Below are positions 63,450-64,000 of a DNA stretch of 64,000 nt, piece by piece. Source of the DNA: Corynebacterium dentalis (lineage in GTDB: Bacteria; Actinomycetota; Actinomycetes; Mycobacteriales; Mycobacteriaceae); NCBI RefSeq assembly GCF_900232865.1, contig NZ_OCTS01000002.1:1-64000 (forward strand), in the 5' to 3' direction. Under the pieces are notes generated by a model. The model did not search any database. It saw nothing but the letters and a program-made list of their open reading frames with translations, and was not told where the DNA came from. Positions within the stretch are counted from its first letter, which is position 1. The number at the start of each line of letters is the position of its first letter. A program made the translations under genes and the position numbers.

Positions 63450-64000
63450 ATGACCGCACCGCTGCAGGCACGCTGCAAGGTACACATCAACCGAGGCACG
63501 GCGGTGATCGCGCGTCCCGGAGTGGGCGTGCAGTTCAATCTGCTCCCACACAATGCGATCGTGTTGCCGCTTCCTGCTCATGTGTCCCCCGGACACGTGA
63601 TGACTGCTCTGGCAGCGGCACGGCTGCCAGTCCCCATCGACGAGCTCACAGCATCCCTGAACTACTGCGGACTAGGTCCGGATGCTGCTGCGGACATTGT
63701 GGACGAACTCATGCGCTGCCGTGTTCTGCGGGAGTATCCGGAACAGCACTCCGTGCCGGTGCTGAAATCAGGAACCGCGAGCGACCGGCAGATCGCCGCG
63801 CTACGAAAAGAAGGAATCTCCGCGCATTTGGTGGACAGTCCCGCAACGCTGGTCTCTCATAAGCGCACCTCCGTGGCGCTACTGCCCGGGAACATGTTTC
63901 TGCCCGCAGATCTGCACTACATGCTGATGCAGGCCGGCATCAGCCATCTCCCCAGTGCGGCTATCGATGGCTCCGTGATCATCGGCCCCTTGGTTATCCC
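63450..64000 (+). CDS. Conserved protein at right edge, possible cyclodehydratase/leader-binding-like (partial)
   Basis: ATG 63450 follows GGGGGAA, and the frame stays open for 183 codons to the right edge, so the 3' end is missing. It reads MTAPLQARCKVHINRGTAVI and later RPGVGVQFNLLP. The middle part has Ala-rich helices (PIDELTASLNYCGLGPDAAA) and a beta-alpha stretch near LMRCRVLREYPEQ. Its place after DUF2342 matches Rv3196-type genes, which I recall as carrying a TOMM/cyclodehydratase-like annotation, but no catalytic motif is visible in this part. Confidence in coding is high, in function low. Confidence 0.7.
   Translation, partial: MTAPLQARCKVHINRGTAVIARPGVGVQFNLLPHNAIVLPLPAHVSPGHVMTALAAARLPVPIDELTASLNYCGLGPDAAADIVDELMRCRVLREYPEQHSVPVLKSGTASDRQIAALRKEGISAHLVDSPATLVSHKRTSVALLPGNMFLPADLHYMLMQAGISHLPSAAIDGSVIIGPLVI

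Overview
This window is chromosomal DNA of a high-GC Gram-positive bacterium, almost certainly a Corynebacterium. The evidence is gene content and order. Several blocks keep the order I know from Mycobacterium tuberculosis: rpfB-ksgA-ispE with metG, tatD, rsmI and pmt (Rv1002c-Rv1011); galU-moeA-rimJ plus a membrane protein, fthC and mscL (Rv0985c-Rv0996); moaB2-pepD-mprB-mprA-rpmF (Rv0979A-Rv0984); purH-purN-perM, an M23 peptidase, uvrD/pcrA and chorismate mutase (Rv0948c-Rv0957); and UPF0182, a YlbL-like PDZ protease, DUF2342 and a following gene (Rv3193c-Rv3196). GTG and TTG starts are frequent. No rRNA, CRISPR array, transposase, integrase or prophage was seen.

Layout. 1-1.7 kb: an accessory patch with a 51-bp tandem repeat and an AbiEi-like/DUF559 fusion gene flanked by two copies of a ~99-bp element with inverted ends; a third copy lies at 56.5 kb. 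1.8-6.5 kb: serine dehydratase, a small monooxygenase, a copper pair (ydhK-like lipoprotein and copZ) behind a CsoR-type palindrome, and an ABC-F ATPase. 6.5-18.3 kb: isoprenoid, rRNA-modification and cell-wall resuscitation genes, metG, a cysteine-free Rrf2 regulator, a BCCT transporter, rsmI and pmt. 18.3-26.5 kb: zinc-finger membrane protein, DoxX, the gephyrin-like Glp / receptor GlpR / RimJ / GalU cluster, fthC and mscL. 26.6-33.5 kb: envelope-stress module moaB2-pepD-mprB-mprA and zinc-free ribosomal proteins (L32, L31B, L28, L33, S14, S18). 33.7-40 kb: RDD proteins, lipoproteins, an AEC carrier, thiolase and a beta-lactamase-fold lipoprotein. 40-48.5 kb: purine synthesis, PerM, M23 peptidase, PcrA and chorismate mutase. 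48.5-56.5 kb: secreted protease, secreted acid phosphatase, glycerol dehydrogenase with dihydroxyacetone kinase, and a DUF6230/DUF6114 pair whose first member looks broken. 56.8 kb to the end: initiator tRNA-Met and the UPF0182-to-DUF2342 block, running off the right edge.

How it fits together. Much of the window serves growth and repair of the cell envelope: RpfB, M23 peptidase, PerM, Glp/GlpR, GalU, Pmt, MprAB/PepD and MscL. A direct-repeat site of the type linked to MtrA lies upstream of both the rpf and the M23 genes.

Most notable observations: (1) a Glp protein with the MoeA fold but eroded MoeA motifs, encoded beside its predicted membrane receptor; (2) a recurring oriented DNA word with core TGGCGTCGGAAA in about ten unrelated places and in different reading frames; (3) the three dispersed ~99-bp inverted-end elements; (4) two independent lesions in the DUF6230 gene.
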